Shown here piece by piece: positions 15,627 to 23,449 of a DNA stretch of 51,651 nt (position 1 is the first letter of the stretch; each line of letters opens with the position of its first letter). The DNA comes from Bacteroidota bacterium. Lineage in GTDB: Bacteria; Bacteroidota; Bacteroidia; Bacteroidales; ML635J-15. The notes beneath the pieces were generated by a model. The model worked only from the letters and a program-made list of their open reading frames with translations. It was not told the DNA's origin and made no database searches. A program made the position numbers and the translations under genes. Location: NCBI GenBank assembly GCA_029558535.1, contig JAKQEK010000281.1, forward strand, positions 1 through 51,651. Direction: 5' to 3'.

Positions 15627-16469
15627 ATGCCCGACTTAATAAATAAAGAATTTATCGGAACAGTTCTTCCAGATAAAGATAATAATCACCAAGGAAGATA
15701 TAAAATAAATATATCAGAATTGCAACCACATACTAAAGAATCAGATGGAATATGGGTGAAAAATCATAGTTGTCGTAATAGAATATCTCCATCTGCGGTT
15801 GGAGTTTGTGGAGCATATTTTCCGCTACAGGCAGGAATGGCAGTTATTGTAAAATTCTTTTCAAATCATATTGACTCAGGATATGTAGATAGAATAATTT
15901 CTGATGCATATCCTGAAACTTTGCCATTTGAAGCTATTGAAAGAGATGATTTTTACTTATTATTAAGAACACCAATTCATGATAATATTATAGCGGTTTA
16001 TGATGGTGATACAGCATCGAAAAACATTCCAAAGAATTCAATACATGTATATTTCAATAAAACTCGAACAACTGTAGTGATTGACGAAAATGGTATCAAT
16101 ATTAAAACAGATGATAATATTAATGTGACAGTCGCTAAAAATGTTAAGATAACTGTAACAGGAACTGCTGATATTAAAGTTACTGGAAATGCTAACATTT
16201 CTTCTGCTGCTGATGTAAATGTTAAAGCTGGAGCAAATGCTAATGTTGAAGCTGGATCAAATGCTAACGTTAAAGCTGGTGGGAATGCAAATATAAGTGG
16301 ATCAGTTGTAAATATTAAAGGTGGATCGGTAAATATTCAGGGTGCGCCAGTTAGTATAAATGGATCTGCTCCTGATGCAGGAGCTGCTGCTGATGCTGCT
16401 GCCGCTGACGCTCCAAGTTTAATGACAATTAGCGATTATGCTTATTTCAAGAAGAACAATGGCCGGTAA
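15627..16469 (+). CDS. Baseplate central spike, gp5-like OB-fold and beta-helix without lysozyme domain
   Basis: A 280-residue protein. Residues 1-135 match the OB-fold of T4 gp5/VgrG spikes: FIGTVLPDKDNNHQGRYKI, the strand GIWVKN and FPLQAGMAVIVKFF. Residues 155-245 form an octad beta-helix with NVKAGANA, NVEAGSNA, NVKAGGNA and then NIKGG/NIQG turns, like the VxGxxxxx octads of gp5C. The C-terminus is Ala/Asp-rich. T4 gp5 (575 residues) has a lysozyme domain between these parts; here it is absent. It would form the membrane-piercing trimer under the tail tube. It begins a plus-strand run after a divergent promoter region. Confidence 0.85.
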   Translation: MPDLINKEFIGTVLPDKDNNHQGRYKINISELQPHTKESDGIWVKNHSCRNRISPSAVGVCGAYFPLQAGMAVIVKFFSNHIDSGYVDRIISDAYPETLPFEAIERDDFYLLLRTPIHDNIIAVYDGDTASKNIPKNSIHVYFNKTRTTVVIDENGINIKTDDNINVTVAKNVKITVTGTADIKVTGNANISSAADVNVKAGANANVEAGSNANVKAGGNANISGSVVNIKGGSVNIQGAPVSINGSAPDAGAAADAAAADAPSLMTISDYAYFKKNNGR

Positions 16470-16491
16470 AATAAACTTAGGATAAATCAGT

Positions 16492-17142
16492 ATGTTAATA
16501 GATTATAATCAGACTTGTAAAATTTTAACAGAAGATGTTGATAATATCGATACTCTTATTGTTAACAATCTTGGCAGAGTTGATGCGTCCAAGGATCACT
16601 CATCAATCTCAAATAAATTTAAACCAAGACCGCTGGGCATTATTATACAAGATTCATATAATAACCCATTTTTCCCCATCCGTCCAATGCCACGGGTGGA
16701 CTCTGCCAAGATTGACCTTATTTTAATATTTAAAAGATTTAGAGAGTTATATTCACAATTTGATATAACTTTATTACCATGGCACTTTGTTATTGAATTT
16801 ATTAAAGATAGATATTATGTCTTTAATACCAGACCCATTGATATGTTTTTCCCCGTTAATAATATACAGGTTCAAAATCGGCAAGATCTATGGGATGATA
16901 CAACCAAAACTTTTATGAAGAATTATAATTTTGATATAAAAGAAGCAATTCATATTTTAGTAGTTGGAGATTCTAATATTGACGTTTATACTAAAAGATT
17001 TTATGAATTACTGGGACGTGTTTGTATTGTTCCATGTGTAAGATATTTTAAGATAGCAACGCTTGATTATGAAACAATTATTCCTATGAACATTGGAAAG
17101 AAATTTAATTTAAGCTTAGTGACCAAATTCGTTAGGAGATAA
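16492..17142 (+). CDS. Hypothetical protein with LTE leader, baseplate context
   Basis: A 216-residue protein behind AGGAT (16478-16482). It begins MLIDYNQTCKILTEDVDN, with LTE at 12-14, so it may belong to the leader family by its N-terminus. The body is beta-rich with many aromatic residues (NPFFPIRPMPRVD, YYVFNTRPIDMFFP) and resembles a virion structural domain more than an enzyme. A CGGCAAGATCT half-site (16879-16889) lies inside it. It follows the spike gene by 22 bases. No family is recognised. Confidence 0.7.
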   Translation: MLIDYNQTCKILTEDVDNIDTLIVNNLGRVDASKDHSSISNKFKPRPLGIIIQDSYNNPFFPIRPMPRVDSAKIDLILIFKRFRELYSQFDITLLPWHFVIEFIKDRYYVFNTRPIDMFFPVNNIQVQNRQDLWDDTTKTFMKNYNFDIKEAIHILVVGDSNIDVYTKRFYELLGRVCIVPCVRYFKIATLDYETIIPMNIGKKFNLSLVTKFVRR

Positions 17143-17164
17143 ATCTTTAAAGAAGGAGAATACT

Positions 17165-17398
17165 TTGTTGCCATTATATAAACTCTTTGAGGCAACTGTT
17201 ACACCAAATACTGAACAATCAGGTCATATGACAATACTTAAGAAAAATATACCACAAAACATTCCTTTAAAGACGATAAATGTAAATAATGATAAACATT
17301 TAAGTCTTAGCAAAGATGCGGAGTCTGATGCTAAATGAATTGTTCGATCTATAAAATTTGACGCTGAAAAAAAATTATTTAAACACATCATAACGTAG
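17165..17398 (+). pseudogene. Leader-family gene with TTG start and in-frame TGA
   Basis: TTG at 17165 (or 17168) follows AAGGAG (17153-17158). The frame reads LLPLYKLFEATVTPN, a typical leader with LFE, and stops at TGA 17336-17338 after SLSKDAESDAK. The same frame continues for 19 codons (IVRSIKFDAEKK...) to TAG 17396-17398. Aligned with the gene at 1477, whose end is KEPDEQAKWIKNVLK, the TGA falls where that protein has Trp (TGG). A TGG-to-TGA change is therefore the simplest history. Several other genes here end with TGA, so general TGA reassignment is unlikely. A truncated 57-residue protein may still be made. Confidence 0.7.
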
Positions 17399-17414
17399 AA
17401 GGAGATTAGATTAT

Positions 17415-17654
17415 ACGATTTCAATAACACGGTACATTTCGGAAGGTGTTCTTGGAAAGATTAATAAAGTAATAGATAATAACATTCTCAGTAAGTCTCG
17501 TCCTGGTCGAGCATTCATGAGATTAGAAAATCGTTTTGATAAGGGACTTAAAAACGAAACTAAACAGCTTGGGGAAGATCTTAGTAGTTTTAAAAATAAA
17601 GTGTTAAACTTTAAAGATAACATTCAAAGAAAAAATTTTAAAATACGTAAATAA
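17415..17654 (+). CDS. Leader-family small protein with apparent ACG start
   Basis: AAGGAGA (17399-17405) is followed at 9 bases by ACG (17415-17417), after which the frame reads ISITRYISEGVLGKINK, a perfect leader of the MISI type with ISE at 8-10. No ATG, GTG or TTG is available at this place. The 79-residue frame is open to TAA 17652-17654 and encodes a basic helical protein. It is either translated from ACG (rare, weak), or from the internal ATG 17517 without the leader, or is decaying after an ATG-to-ACG change. A sequencing error would give the same picture. Confidence 0.65.
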   Translation, partial: TISITRYISEGVLGKINKVIDNNILSKSRPGRAFMRLENRFDKGLKNETKQLGEDLSSFKNKVLNFKDNIQRKNFKIRK

Positions 17655-17666
17655 TTGAGGTAAATT

Positions 17667-17900
17667 ATGATTGCTCTAAATGAAATATTTTTCAGTGATT
17701 GGTCAAATTGGGGAGAGAAAACACCAAGATATGATTTCTCTGTTCCCGATGGTAAAAAATGGACACTTATGAATGATAGCAATATTCTTATTAGAGATGA
17801 AAACATAAAAGTTTTCAATAGTAAAAATTGCAATAGCGATATTGGTCCATCTATAAATGATATCATCGAAAATTCTATAAAATCTGTTCTGGGAGAATAA
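17667..17900 (+). CDS. Leader-like small protein (MIALNEIFF type)
   Basis: A 77-residue protein with TTGAGG upstream (17655-17660). It begins MIALNEIFFSDWSNWG, with LNE at 4-6, related to MIAINKFLFE at 3396. The body is polar with three Trp and a central strand region (KKWTLMNDSNILIRDENIKVF). There is no hydrophobic tail. Its stop is 2 bases before the next ATG, so the two are translated together. No family is recognised. Confidence 0.65.
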   Translation: MIALNEIFFSDWSNWGEKTPRYDFSVPDGKKWTLMNDSNILIRDENIKVFNSKNCNSDIGPSINDIIENSIKSVLGE

Positions 17901-17902
17901 AT

Positions 17903-18133
17903 ATGTTATCAGTTAATCATTTATTTTTAACAGAAGGTGAACGTTTAGACAGAGCGTTTGGTTGGGCTGGTACTAAACTTGGACAAGGTGTTTTAGCGGC
18001 CAAAAAAGCAGCAACTCCAATTGTCGGTACTGGTCTTGAAGCAACTGGGCGTAATATTGCTAAAGCTGGAATACTCGTTGGTAAAAAAGTTTATGATAAA
18101 GGCACTACTATGAAATATCGTTATCAAAAATAA
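17903..18133 (+). CDS. Leader-family small basic protein
   Basis: A 76-residue protein behind GGGAG (17891-17895) with the leader MLSVNHLFLTEGERLD (LTE at 9-11), near-identical in pattern to the gene at 8015. The body is basic and Gly/Ala-rich (GQGVLAAKKAATP, GKKVYDKG) and ends KYRYQK. A weakly hydrophobic stretch near residues 45-58 is too short for a confident membrane helix. It closes the operon that started with the spike gene. A packaged internal protein is inferred. Confidence 0.7.
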   Translation: MLSVNHLFLTEGERLDRAFGWAGTKLGQGVLAAKKAATPIVGTGLEATGRNIAKAGILVGKKVYDKGTTMKYRYQK

Positions 18134-18157
18134 GAATCTTTTTTCCACTTCTAATTT

Positions 18158-18171
18158 TACATAGAAATAAT
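18158..18171 (+). promoter_or_regulatory. Candidate phage promoter motif TACATAGAAATAAT
   Basis: TACATAGAAATAAT, within TTTTACATAGAAATAATAATAAT, ends 42 bases before the GTG start of the gene at 18213. It would drive the recombination operon up to 23345. It shares the core ATAGAAATAAT with copies at 10866, 26731 and 26775. Confidence 0.55.
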
Positions 18172-18212
18172 AATAATAGATTAGTTATATTTTAGCAGTG
18201 GGAGGAGGCATA

Positions 18213-19463
18213 GTGTATCTTGAAGATATCGAAACAGCAGAAGATCAGTTAAATGATTCAGATATAGATATCTCTTATAAACTATTACACAGATATGGAA
18301 ATGATGCTTTAGAAAGGGCCGCCAGATCTGAAAATATTATCATCGACTCAAAGATGATTGATCGTTACTGGGAAGATTTAAAGCGACACCATTTTGCTCA
18401 ACTTAATATGAGGTCACCAATAATTCGGGGAGTATTTTTATTATATCAGACTGCAAATGCACTTACAAGATATAATATAAATATTCTAAAAATGACACAT
18501 ATTCAGTTTCGAGCGAGGATTTTATTTCCATATTTGATTTATATTTTACAACAATATCTTCCAGATACTCGAAAGTTTTTACAAGCAATCATTCGTAGCG
18601 TTTATGAGAGGATTCGTCGTAGTTCTGAAAAATTAGTTAATGTTTACGTCAACTCATTCTATTTAGATCAAGATGTTATTAAGTATAATGTTTTATTAGA
18701 TTTTCTTGGTAATGGCCTGCAGAAATTTAATCCATTAACTGTTGGTAACGTAGATACGTTTTATAGAGGTGTGTTTGGGAGTATATTTCATTATTATTTT
18801 ATGAGGAAACAAGATACAAGTAAAGTATATTCTAGTTTTTGGAGTATCAACAATATCCTTAATACATCTAATTCATCTACTCGTTTATCACTCTATAAAG
18901 AAGTATTATATAATTTACAAGTAGATAAATATTATAAGAGCTCGCCGATATACGTACAACTTGGATTAAATTATCGTGTATTTAAAAATGTTATCATAAA
19001 TAATGAATTTCAAGATGTTTATATGGCAGCGTGTACAAGATCGCGCCGGTCAATATTCAGACTAGATAATAACGAATTTAAATTAATTAAAATATATGAT
19101 AATGATCTTATTAATGAACAGACTTTAGAGAAAATAAAGAAACTTCCAACGATTTTAAAATTATTAAAATGTGTTCACATTGCTAATCCAAAAGCTAAAC
19201 CTTATAATGATATGTTAATTAAACCAGAATTAGTTAAATCTGTTATTTTAGATGAGTTAACATATCCATTTAAAAATGTATTTTCTGATGGTTATTTACA
19301 ACCAGTATTATCCCGGATATCTGATAATTTTATTAATCTTATTCTCTCCGGCGAATATATCAATTTAATGACACTTACATCCGTCAGAATAGATCAGATT
19401 AGTTTTGTTGAACAGTTAAAGAAATTTGTTAGAATTTGTTTAAGCGAAATTGACAGTAGGTAA
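18213..19463 (+). CDS. Hypothetical protein, first gene of the recombination operon
   Basis: A 416-residue protein read from GTG 18213 because GGGAGGAGG (18200-18208) lies just upstream; an in-frame GTG at 18198 overlaps that site. It is mostly helical, rich in Tyr, Arg and Asn, with no signal peptide and no recognised catalytic motif. It precedes a coiled-coil protein, an acidic protein and the RecA/UvsX-like gene, so a role in phage DNA metabolism is possible. A large head or portal-associated role cannot be excluded. Confidence 0.7.
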   Translation: MYLEDIETAEDQLNDSDIDISYKLLHRYGNDALERAARSENIIIDSKMIDRYWEDLKRHHFAQLNMRSPIIRGVFLLYQTANALTRYNINILKMTHIQFRARILFPYLIYILQQYLPDTRKFLQAIIRSVYERIRRSSEKLVNVYVNSFYLDQDVIKYNVLLDFLGNGLQKFNPLTVGNVDTFYRGVFGSIFHYYFMRKQDTSKVYSSFWSINNILNTSNSSTRLSLYKEVLYNLQVDKYYKSSPIYVQLGLNYRVFKNVIINNEFQDVYMAACTRSRRSIFRLDNNEFKLIKIYDNDLINEQTLEKIKKLPTILKLLKCVHIANPKAKPYNDMLIKPELVKSVILDELTYPFKNVFSDGYLQPVLSRISDNFINLILSGEYINLMTLTSVRIDQISFVEQLKKFVRICLSEIDSR

Positions 19464-19468
19464 ATAAC

Positions 19469-19948
19469 ATGGAAATCGATAGTAAGACAGAAATTAAAAC
19501 AGAGTTTTCTGAAAGAAAAAAACAGTTAGAACAACAAATTGATCATTTAGATAATTTTATTACAGATTTGAAATCCCACAAGATATCATTAGAAAATGCC
19601 AATAGACAGCTAGAACAACTAGCTGCACAAGAAACAGATGCTGTAAAGAAAGCTAAATATTTTGCAGCAATCAGAACTAATATAGAATTATTAACAAAAA
19701 TATTCAATTCAATGTCTGAATTAGAAAGTATTAAACATCGATATCATAAAGAAATTAACGATATTACTATTGGTAAATTTAGATTACTTGATGTTGATAT
19801 ACGTAAAATTGATGAAGGATTAAAGAATGGTGGGGAAAATCTTTCAGAGTTTTTTGAAAAACTTGGGAATGCTATGTCCGGCGTAGGTAAAGCTCAAGCC
19901 AGCACAATTAAAACAAATTTGGACAAAGATCCAGAATATAAGTTGTAG
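19469..19948 (+). CDS. Coiled-coil protein
   Basis: A 159-residue protein that starts 5 bases after the previous stop. Residues 10-115 are strongly helical with heptad-like spacing (ERKKQLEQQIDHLDNFITD, ENANRQLEQLAAQE), predicting a coiled coil. The last 40 residues are more polar and end DKDPEYKL. Size, charge and place near the recombinase are reminiscent of a UvsY-type mediator (137 residues in T4), but no specific sequence match can be claimed. Confidence 0.7.
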   Translation: MEIDSKTEIKTEFSERKKQLEQQIDHLDNFITDLKSHKISLENANRQLEQLAAQETDAVKKAKYFAAIRTNIELLTKIFNSMSELESIKHRYHKEINDITIGKFRLLDVDIRKIDEGLKNGGENLSEFFEKLGNAMSGVGKAQASTIKTNLDKDPEYKL

Positions 19949-19961
19949 GAGGATATAATTT

Positions 19962-20453
19962 ATGATTTCCATTATAAGGGTTGGTTCTAGTCCTGGAGTA
20001 GCATCTGGAAGTCGAAATGTAGATGCACTTAGTAATGATTTTGCCGATATCCCGCCAGTTAAAAAAATTATCATTATTAAGAAAATAGATCCTGAAGAAT
20101 ACGAAGATCAGGGAGTTGAAGATATGGCTAAAAATGAAGAAGATTTTGAAATGAACGATAAAGAGCTTGATGATATTGAATCTGAAATTCCAGATGAGGT
20201 TGATCAAATGTCGGATGAAGAATTAGATGATATTGATATCGATGATGAATTTGACGAACTTGATGGGGAAAATATTTCTGAAGATGATTTAGATGATATT
20301 GAATCCGAAATTCCTCCAGAAGTTGATGATCTTCCTGATGATGACGATACTGAGATAGAAAACTCTGATAATGAAAAATCTAAAGATGAAGAAGATGATG
20401 ACGAAAAAGAAGACAAAAAAAATAAAAAGGAAGATATTGATGACTACATCTAA
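19962..20453 (+). CDS. Highly acidic low-complexity protein
   Basis: A 163-residue protein behind AGGAGG (19948-19953). It begins MISIIRVGSSPGVASG, the MISI start of the leader family but without an (L/I)xE close by. From residue 44 on it is almost wholly Asp/Glu with some Ile, Leu and Ser (ELDDIESEIPDEVDQMSDEE, then a repeated DDIESEIP unit), and ends with a mixed Lys/Glu/Asp run. Such proteins act as DNA mimics, scaffolds or buffers of basic proteins. It overlaps the start of the next gene by 14 bases. Confidence 0.65.
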   Translation: MISIIRVGSSPGVASGSRNVDALSNDFADIPPVKKIIIIKKIDPEEYEDQGVEDMAKNEEDFEMNDKELDDIESEIPDEVDQMSDEELDDIDIDDEFDELDGENISEDDLDDIESEIPPEVDDLPDDDDTEIENSDNEKSKDEEDDDEKEDKKNKKEDIDDYI

Positions 20454-20637
20454 TACCATTCCAGAGAAAGATAAAATTGATTTAGATGAAATTGTCTCAG
20501 AGTTTATACAATATATTAATCAGGATAGTCAAAATTTAAGTACAGATCCAAATGTGGTAAAAGTAAAAGTTATTAAGCCAGATCCAACTGATTGTCCTAG
20601 CTGTTCTAGAACACCAGTTATTAAATCTGGTGGGTGA
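20440..20637 (+). CDS. Small protein with C-terminal CPSC zinc-type motif
   Basis: A 65-residue protein read from ATG 20440, with AAGGA at 20427-20431 inside the preceding gene. It begins MTTSNTIPEKDKIDLDEIV and ends DPTDCPSCSRTPVIKSGG. The single CxxC pair could bind zinc with a partner or as a dimer. Its 3' end overlaps the first possible start of the recombinase frame, so it is translationally linked to that gene. No family is recognised. A small regulator or accessory factor of the recombinase is possible. Confidence 0.6.
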   Translation: MTTSNTIPEKDKIDLDEIVSEFIQYINQDSQNLSTDPNVVKVKVIKPDPTDCPSCSRTPVIKSGG

Positions 20638-20687
20638 CGTTAGAAAAATTGCTCATAGGTTATGAGCGAAAAAAAGTTGGAGGCGGA

Positions 20688-22079
20688 ATGGCTAGAAAGA
20701 AAGAAGCAGCAGAAGTTGGAAGTACATTAGATTCCTCAAATTTTGCACCTGCAGACGAAGGTATCGCCGAAAAGCTAGGTGAAGCTTTTGAGAAAATTAT
20801 TACACGGGATTATGGTTATGCTAGAGCTCCCAAACCATATGTAACTCCGTTTGGGATACAACATTTAGACGCCCTGTTGGGAGGCGGAATAATATCTTCA
20901 GCACCTGTAGTATTGTCCTCTACGCCAGAAACGGGCAAGAGCACATTTGCATTTCAGTTTTCTAAAGTATTTCAGGTTATGTATCCAAATTCAATTATTG
21001 TTTATCTAGATATAGAAGGCGCTGGAAATGTTTCAGTAACAAGCAATGCTTCATCTAGAATAACAATTTTTGGTATAGATGAAAAAAGATTTCGTTATGA
21101 GCCAGTTGTAATTGATATTTATGGTTTCTTTCATATGATTGAAACGTTGGTAGAAATCAAAAAACAATTTGAAGAAAAATTACAAAAAGAATTTAAAATT
21201 ATGATTATTTGGGATAGTATCGCAGCAACATCTTGCTCTAAGATTAATGATGCTGATGATCCCAATCGTATAATTGGTGTAAAAGCACGTCAATTATCTT
21301 TTTGCATCGAAAAATATTATCCTTTGTTGGCTTATAATAGAATTACTTTTTTGACGATTGATCAGGTTCGAGCGAATCTACAGCTTGAAGGGCAGTATAT
21401 TGCTAAAGAAAAATCTGTTGGTACATGGAATGATTATAAAGCTGCATCATCGATTATTGCTTTTAATCATAAGGTAGCACAATGGCTTTTTCTATCAAGA
21501 AAAACAGCAATTACACCCAATGATGGGATGGGTATCTCCGGTTGGTTTATGAATATATTTACCGAAAAAAATAAGACTGCTCCTTCTCAAGAGTCTGTTA
21601 TGTGTGTATTTGATAAAAGAACTGGTCTACACAAGTTTTGGAGCGAATACACATTTCTTGCCGAAATGACAAGATCAGAATTGAAGTATTTTAAGGAAGA
21701 GAAGAATCTTCCTTACCCATTATCTATCAAGAAATCTGGTCCTCAGGTTTATCTCGAATTTATTGACCCTGTTACTGGTAACTCAAACTATACTTCTGAA
21801 AAGATGTATAGAAAAAATGCTTACAATTATTATCTGAAAGATGAAAACTTTAGAAATGCATTCGACTACGTTATGTCTATTGCAGTCGAACAAAGAATTA
21901 CAAGTGGATTATTTCAATTAAAATCATCTGGAACATTGCAAACTGTTATTTCTCCAGATGAGGCACTTGATGAAGATATTACGACACCTCCTGAAACAGA
22001 AAAACCAGAAGAAGTGAAAGGTGATACACCCACAAATATTGATGATGAAATAATGTATGAACCAGTATTTAAAGACTGA
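20688..22079 (+). CDS. RecA/UvsX-like recombinase
   Basis: A 463-residue protein. The start is ATG 20688 behind TTGGAGG (20677-20683); the frame is open upstream to 20634 but without a ribosome site. Residues 77-86 are a Walker A-type loop (SSTPETGKST), followed by the strand IIVYLDIEG and the Walker B strand IMIIWDS (171-177). TPFGIQHLDALLGGGI before the P-loop is the RecA-family core entry. The C-terminus from about 425 is acidic. T4 UvsX has 391 residues. It catalyses strand exchange on ssDNA in phage recombination. A RadA-like branch is an alternative. Confidence 0.85.
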   Translation: MARKKEAAEVGSTLDSSNFAPADEGIAEKLGEAFEKIITRDYGYARAPKPYVTPFGIQHLDALLGGGIISSAPVVLSSTPETGKSTFAFQFSKVFQVMYPNSIIVYLDIEGAGNVSVTSNASSRITIFGIDEKRFRYEPVVIDIYGFFHMIETLVEIKKQFEEKLQKEFKIMIIWDSIAATSCSKINDADDPNRIIGVKARQLSFCIEKYYPLLAYNRITFLTIDQVRANLQLEGQYIAKEKSVGTWNDYKAASSIIAFNHKVAQWLFLSRKTAITPNDGMGISGWFMNIFTEKNKTAPSQESVMCVFDKRTGLHKFWSEYTFLAEMTRSELKYFKEEKNLPYPLSIKKSGPQVYLEFIDPVTGNSNYTSEKMYRKNAYNYYLKDENFRNAFDYVMSIAVEQRITSGLFQLKSSGTLQTVISPDEALDEDITTPPETEKPEEVKGDTPTNIDDEIMYEPVFKD

Positions 22080-22094
22080 GTTGGAGAATCTATT

Positions 22095-23084
22095 ATGGAT
22101 GTTAGATTTTTAAAAGGAATTAGTGAAGCATATATTATGGATTCTGGTCTGGAACAAACACCAGACCAGATTTTTGAAGATCTTTTTGACGTTGTTAAAT
22201 TTCTTCAGGAATATGATCTACCCCTTTATAATGAATTATATGAAATTACAAGATTAAAACAACAAAGAATATTTAAAAATTATCTCGATAGTATCTATAT
22301 GCAGGAAACACTTACAGAAGAATTTATTGTTACTATTCCCGCTGGGCTAATGTTGGGTGGTATTGTTGCGTTATTAATGGGGAAACCATTTGTACGTTCA
22401 TTTGCAAAAATTATTTCATCTATTGGAGAATCTATTGAAACTCTTGGTCGAAAACTTGCACGAGGTGGTAAGTATTGGCAAATTCGATCAGCAATCGTTT
22501 ATGAGAATACTCGAAAATGTTATGCTAATTGTGGAATAACAAAACTATCTGATATTAAGCTGCTTACACCTCTTGCTATTAAGTCATCATCTTCTATCGG
22601 TGGTGCAAAAAGTGTAGAACAAGGAAAATGTCTCAGAGAGTGTTATATTGGAGAATTGATTGATTTGATCGGGCTTCATATGGAAAATTATTTTGCCTGC
22701 TTAAAGCGAACTGGGGCATTTGATGTAGTTCAAAAAACAGATTCTGATGATATTGTGAAAATGGTTTCTAGTACAAATGTTGCTGCTGCTTGTGAGAGTT
22801 ATTATACAGCTGCTAGAGAAGCATTAGATAATTTTTATAGAGTTTTAGAGTTAGTTTATGATGGTAGATTAGAAGAAGATAAGCGTTTGGAAAAAATTAA
22901 TAAGCTTAGATCAAAGATATATGAATCACGCCAAACTATTCAAAGAACTAATGATAGGGATATGCAACGTTATAGCGGTGAGAAATTTCCTGTACAAGTT
23001 GCTAAACAACCACAATTTCAACCAAAATTAAATAGACCACAAATTGGTGGTCAACACTACAATCCAAATTTCAGGAGGAGCTAA
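22095..23084 (+). CDS. Hypothetical protein with one hydrophobic segment
   Basis: A 329-residue protein behind TTGGAG (22081-22086). It begins MDVRFLKGISEAYIMD, with ISE at 9-11. A hydrophobic stretch lies at about residues 79-96 (IPAGLMLGGIVALLMG). Several Cys (CYANCG near 137, CLRECY near 177) could form a metal site or disulfides. The last 50 residues are Arg/Gln/Pro-rich. It lies between the recombinase and a basic small protein. No family is recognised; a virion-internal or membrane-associated role is possible. Confidence 0.7.
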   Translation: MDVRFLKGISEAYIMDSGLEQTPDQIFEDLFDVVKFLQEYDLPLYNELYEITRLKQQRIFKNYLDSIYMQETLTEEFIVTIPAGLMLGGIVALLMGKPFVRSFAKIISSIGESIETLGRKLARGGKYWQIRSAIVYENTRKCYANCGITKLSDIKLLTPLAIKSSSSIGGAKSVEQGKCLRECYIGELIDLIGLHMENYFACLKRTGAFDVVQKTDSDDIVKMVSSTNVAAACESYYTAAREALDNFYRVLELVYDGRLEEDKRLEKINKLRSKIYESRQTIQRTNDRDMQRYSGEKFPVQVAKQPQFQPKLNRPQIGGQHYNPNFRRS

Positions 23085-23087
23085 AAA

Positions 23088-23345
23088 ATGTCAGATGAAA
23101 AAGTATTGAATGAAGCTTTTGGTAGGAGCATGATTGCTCGTGGACGCTTGGAAAAAATTGCTGCTCTTAAGGGAGCTTTTGCAGTTAAAATTGCTCGTGA
23201 AAAGAAAGATCCTCTTTATACTAAGATGATTCGTTTTAAGAAGGCATACAAGCTGACAAAGAAACAGCTTATTACGAAGTATGGTATGAAAGGTCTTATG
23301 GCTGCTCGTCAGGCGGCTGCAAATTTTGGAAATGAAAAGAAATAA
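23088..23345 (+). CDS. Small very basic protein
   Basis: An 85-residue protein; its AGGAGG lies at 23073-23078 inside the end of the previous gene. It begins MSDEKVLNEAFGRSM (LNE at 7-9). The rest is rich in Lys, Arg and Ala with helical spacing (KKAYKLTKKQLITKYGMKG). The charge suggests nucleic-acid binding, for example inside the head, or on ssDNA with the recombinase. It is followed by a hairpin terminator and closes the operon. Confidence 0.7.
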   Translation: MSDEKVLNEAFGRSMIARGRLEKIAALKGAFAVKIAREKKDPLYTKMIRFKKAYKLTKKQLITKYGMKGLMAARQAAANFGNEKK

Positions 23346-23356
23346 TAATTTTTGAA

Positions 23357-23386
23357 TTTTTGGGTGGTAGCAATACCACCCAAAAA
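23357..23386. terminator. Palindromic hairpin, probable terminator
   Basis: A perfect 13-bp stem pairs TTTTTGGGTGGTA (23357-23369) with TACCACCCAAAAA (23374-23386), loop GCAA. It lies 11 bases after a stop codon and before the next promoter-like motif. The downstream T-run on the plus strand is short (TCCTTT). Confidence 0.7.
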
Positions 23387-23403
23387 TCCTTTACTTCATA
23401 AAT

Positions 23404-23417
23404 TATATAGAAATTAC
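23404..23417 (+). promoter_or_regulatory. Candidate phage promoter motif TATATAGAAATTAC
   Basis: TATATAGAAATTAC ends 33 bases before the GTG start of the nuclease gene. It shares TATATAGAAAT with the copy at 26775 and comes directly after a terminator. Confidence 0.5.
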
Positions 23418-23449
23418 AAATGTAAAAGAAAAAATGTTGGAGGCGCAGT

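Noticed and set aside
17336..17338. General reassignment of TGA to Trp in this phage.
   Set aside because: Clear genes (20440-20637, 20688-22079, 26837-28129, 28138-29025, 31959-33203) end with TGA directly before the next gene, so TGA is a normal stop.
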